Shown here piece after piece: positions 4,123 to 6,132 of a stretch of DNA of 6,132 nucleotides. The position numbers and the translations under genes are program-made. Each line of letters opens with the position of its first letter. Positions within the stretch are counted from its first letter, which is position 1. A model generated the notes under the pieces. The model saw nothing but the letters and a program-made list of their open reading frames with translations. It made no database searches and was not told where the DNA came from. Source of the DNA: Candidatus Nitrosopolaris rasttigaisensis (lineage in GTDB: Archaea > Thermoproteota > Nitrososphaeria > Nitrososphaerales > Nitrososphaeraceae); NCBI GenBank assembly GCA_933226995.1, contig CAKOFP010000019.1, positions 1 to 6,132 on the forward strand, in the 5' to 3' direction.

Positions 4123-5028
4123 ATGCAAGATCCAGTTGTATGCTCAATATGTAAAGAAGACCAGACGATCATTACAGACGTAGTCACCGGTGAAATAGTT
4201 TGTGGTAAATGTGGTCTGGTAATTTCTGATAAAATTCAAGATACAAGACAAGAATGGCGTGATTTCATGACTTCTGAAGAAGATAAAGATAGAAGGAGAA
4301 CAGGAATGCCTACGTCTTTGGCTCGGCATGATATGGGACTATATACAATGATTGGAAGAGGTCATAAAGATGCTAGAGGCCAGGTGCTGGCTGCATCTAT
4401 GCGCTCTACAATGGGGAGGTTGAGGACGTGGGATCTTAGAACCCAAGGCAGCTCTAATAGAAGCCTAAGGGCCGCATTTGATCAACTTAACATATTAAAA
4501 GATAAACTTGGACTTCCAGATGCAATAGTTGAGAAAACTGCATATACCTATAGAAAAGCTCATGAAAGAGGATTAGTACGCGGAAGGCAGACATCAGCAG
4601 CATTGGCTGCTGCTCTCTATCTTGCGTGCAGAGAAGAAGGAACTCCTAGAACACTCAACGAGATTTGTATAATTAGTAACCTCAAACGCAAAGCAATTTC
4701 ACGGCAGTACAGAGATATGGTAATTGAGCTCGACATCAGAATTCCCACTGTCGATCCAATAAAATGTATTGCTAGGATAGCGAACCAGATTAACCTAAAC
4801 CAGAAGATAAAGCAGAAAGCAGTCAGTATCATGAATGCTGCTATAAAAAGTGCGTTATCTGCTGGAAAAAGCCCTATGGGGCTTGCTGCATCAACTCTCT
4901 ATCTATCATGTCTGATTAATGGATGCAATAATATAGGCCAGACTGTTTTCGCACAAACGGCAGGAGTAACAGAAGTAACCATTAGAAACATATGTAAGAA
5001 TCTAAGAAACCACCTTGATCTGAGTTAG
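4123..5028 (+). CDS. tfb: Transcription initiation factor IIB (TFB)
   Basis: The product has 301 residues, a normal length for archaeal TFB. It bridges TBP bound at the TATA box and RNA polymerase, and helps select the start site. The N-terminal zinc ribbon has C7-x2-C10 and C27-x2-C30 (CSIC and CGKCGL). The B-reader/linker follows with the hallmark RRTGMPTSLARHDMGLYTMI at about residues 58-77. Two cyclin-like repeats fill the rest, roughly residues 105-195 (RSLRAAFDQLNILKDKLGLP, AALAAALYLACREEGTPRTL) and 200-295 (AIKSALSAGKSPMGLAASTL, TVFAQTAGVTEVTIRNICKN), including the helix-turn-helix that reads the BRE. No key element is missing. Ammonia-oxidising archaea often carry several TFB paralogues, so this may be one of a set. 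The ATG at 4123 has no Shine-Dalgarno sequence, which suits a leaderless or short-leader message. Confidence 0.98.
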   Translation: MQDPVVCSICKEDQTIITDVVTGEIVCGKCGLVISDKIQDTRQEWRDFMTSEEDKDRRRTGMPTSLARHDMGLYTMIGRGHKDARGQVLAASMRSTMGRLRTWDLRTQGSSNRSLRAAFDQLNILKDKLGLPDAIVEKTAYTYRKAHERGLVRGRQTSAALAAALYLACREEGTPRTLNEICIISNLKRKAISRQYRDMVIELDIRIPTVDPIKCIARIANQINLNQKIKQKAVSIMNAAIKSALSAGKSPMGLAASTLYLSCLINGCNNIGQTVFAQTAGVTEVTIRNICKNLRNHLDLS

Positions 5029-5098
5029 TCTCGGTGCCATTTTATTATCGATAAACACCTTTTACTGTTTATTCATCAACATCAAATTTGCGATTACA
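5029..5098. terminator. Convergent intergenic region with T-rich stop signals
   Basis: tfb and the sulfurtransferase gene end toward each other across 70 bases. On the plus strand T-rich runs follow tfb: ATTTTATTATC around 5038-5049, and CCTTTTACTGTTTATT at 5058-5073. TTTAT (5041-5045) and ATAAA (5051-5055) form a small inverted pair. Archaeal transcription ends at T-rich stretches, so termination of tfb here is likely. No clear T-run for the other strand is visible. Confidence 0.4.
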
Positions 5099-5911
5099 TT
5101 ATCTTAGTAGATTCCGACGCTGCGCCCAATCTATTATTGAGCCATCATATACTTTGACTCTATCATAGCCAGCTTGCTTTAATTGTAGATATTTGTGAGA
5201 GGCTCTTATTCCTACATGACAATAACATATAATTTCCTTGTCTCTGGTGATACCTTTTTCTTCAAAATCCTTTTCTAATTCAGCTTTACTCTTAATCATT
5301 TCGCCATTTTGACCTATTCCTTCTTCCCAATTGTCTAATATTGACCCTGGAATCCTAGCCTGAAAATGTTCCTGAGGTGTTCTGGCATCAATAATTAATA
5401 CATTAGGATCAACTTGTTTTGTCTTTATATAATCTGCTTCTGCTCTGATTGTTGGATTTACTTTCGACTTGAATCGGGGAGGACCAACACCACTCTCAAT
5501 TGGAGCCGCTGCTTTTTCATCTTGTCTTTGTGCTTGAACTAGTTCTCTTGTGACTGGAAATCCGGCTTTCTGCCATTGGCTAAAACTGATATCTAATAGT
5601 TTTACATCTGGATGTCCATGATACATCAAAGTCCAGACTATCCTACCTGCGGAAGGATCAATACTCTCTCCGTAAACTACAACTTTCTTAGATTCATCAA
5701 TGCCAAGAGAGCTGAAGAGTTTTTCAGCTGTAGGCGCATCTATAACTAGATTAGCTCCATTATCGGCAACTAAAATAACGCCTTCTAGACCAAGTGGCCT
5801 AGCATTCGGGATATGTCTAAATCCGTAAGGTATAATCCCTCTTGCATCAACAATAACTATCTCGGGACAATCCAAATGAGATGCAAGCCAGTTAGCCTCT
5901 ATCGTTACCAT
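5099..5911 (-). CDS. Two-domain rhodanese, thiosulfate/3-mercaptopyruvate-type sulfurtransferase
   Basis: The enzyme moves a sulfane sulfur from thiosulfate or 3-mercaptopyruvate to an acceptor such as cyanide or a thiol, through a persulfide on its active Cys. It is cytosolic, with no signal peptide. There are two rhodanese domains. The N-terminal one (VIVDARG, RHIPNAR, then VVVYGE) lacks a catalytic Cys, as is usual. The C-terminal one (LIIDARTPQEHFQARIPGSI, then IICYCHVGIRASHKY) carries the CX4R loop CHVGIR. Numbered from the ATG at 5929 (276 residues), the catalytic Cys is C237 and the Arg is R242. ATGs at 5929, 5920 and 5911 are in frame. I choose 5911 (270 residues, MVTIEANWLASHL) because family members usually begin just before this segment. 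An AAATATTT element near 5958-5966 could be the promoter. The loop composition does not decide between thiosulfate and mercaptopyruvate as donor. Confidence 0.96.
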   Translation of the reverse strand: MVTIEANWLASHLDCPEIVIVDARGIIPYGFRHIPNARPLGLEGVILVADNGANLVIDAPTAEKLFSSLGIDESKKVVVYGESIDPSAGRIVWTLMYHGHPDVKLLDISFSQWQKAGFPVTRELVQAQRQDEKAAAPIESGVGPPRFKSKVNPTIRAEADYIKTKQVDPNVLIIDARTPQEHFQARIPGSILDNWEEGIGQNGEMIKSKAELEKDFEEKGITRDKEIICYCHVGIRASHKYLQLKQAGYDRVKVYDGSIIDWAQRRNLLR

Positions 5912-5929
5912 CCCGAACATGTACCACAT

Positions 5930-6132
5930 TATCCAGTAATTTCTAGTATGTAGGTGGAAATATTTGAAGTGTACTTACATCACCACTAATGACAGAAAAA
6001 TATCAGCACACACCAACAATGTCCTGACATCGGCTCAGGTGAACACGCTTAATAGTGTAGCTTTGTGCTCAGAATCAGATTGAATTTCACCGATATGGTT
6101 GTGCGAGATTCTAGGAAGGAACAATGCAATAT
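5930..6132. other. Upstream region of the sulfurtransferase; possible gene start at the window end
   Basis: No complete gene is present. A TATA-like CAAATATTT on the minus strand (5958-5966) may serve the sulfurtransferase. A small hairpin (CCTGA and TCAGG around CATCGGC, about 6023-6039) is present. At the right end AGGAAGGA (6113-6120) stands just before an ATG at 6124, which could be the start of a rightward gene, but only three codons are visible. A minus-strand frame open from the right edge to a TGA at 6037-6035 (about 31 codons, including SHNHIGEIQSDSEHKATLL) may be the tail of another gene. Neither can be confirmed here. Confidence 0.3.

Noticed and set aside
4144..4832. Two minus-strand ORFs inside tfb (4144-4329 and 4617-4832)
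   Set aside because: They are antisense shadows of a complete, well-conserved gene.
1..6132. CRISPR array, transposase, integrase, rRNA or toxin-antitoxin module
   Set aside because: No regularly spaced repeats, no DDE or recombinase motifs, no rRNA-like sequence and no recognisable toxin or antitoxin pair were seen on either strand.

Overview
The window most likely comes from an ammonia-oxidising archaeon of the Nitrososphaeria (Thaumarchaeota), probably a soil Nitrososphaerales lineage. The evidence is a complete archaeal TFB gene, a Gly/Arg-rich TRAM-domain protein of the thaumarchaeal type, a surface protein ending in a PEF-type sorting tail, TATA boxes about 26 bases before likely transcript starts, and AT-rich DNA with long gene-poor stretches. 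The taxonomic call is inference from gene content; there is no rRNA gene or other marker here.

Layout. 1-255 (+) is the 3' end of a surface protein with a C-terminal sorting and anchor segment. 325-515 (-) is a broken remnant of an NAD-dependent nucleotide-sugar epimerase. 517-969 (-) is a small secreted protein. 1021-1434 has no intact gene, only weak coding-like fragments on the minus strand. 1435-1614 (-) is a 59-aa hypothetical, and 1843-2085 (-) is an 80-aa Cys-rich hypothetical. 2216-2383 (+) is a possible TTG-start small ORF, followed by a gene-free stretch with inverted repeats. 2687-3091 (-) is a zinc-ribbon gene spread over three frame segments plus an in-frame stop. 3092-3623 holds only doubtful ORFs.

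The right half is ordinary and well conserved. 3624-3878 (-) is a TRAM-domain RNA-binding protein with no ATG, GTG or TTG at its expected start. 4123-5028 (+) is tfb, divergent from TRAM across an intergenic region with TATA boxes for both genes and a perfect inverted repeat. 5099-5911 (-) is a two-domain rhodanese-type sulfurtransferase, convergent with tfb. 5930-6132 is mostly intergenic and may hold the start of a rightward gene at the very end.

The genes do not form an obvious pathway or operon. The theme of the left and middle parts is decay: an epimerase, a zinc-ribbon protein and perhaps another gene are interrupted, and the surviving genes are small. I see no new multi-gene system such as defence, CRISPR, a transposase or a biosynthetic cluster. 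The observations most worth following up are the TRAM gene with a possible AUU start under a well-placed TATA box, the multiply broken zinc-ribbon gene, and the small proteins of under 60 residues that length cut-offs would miss.
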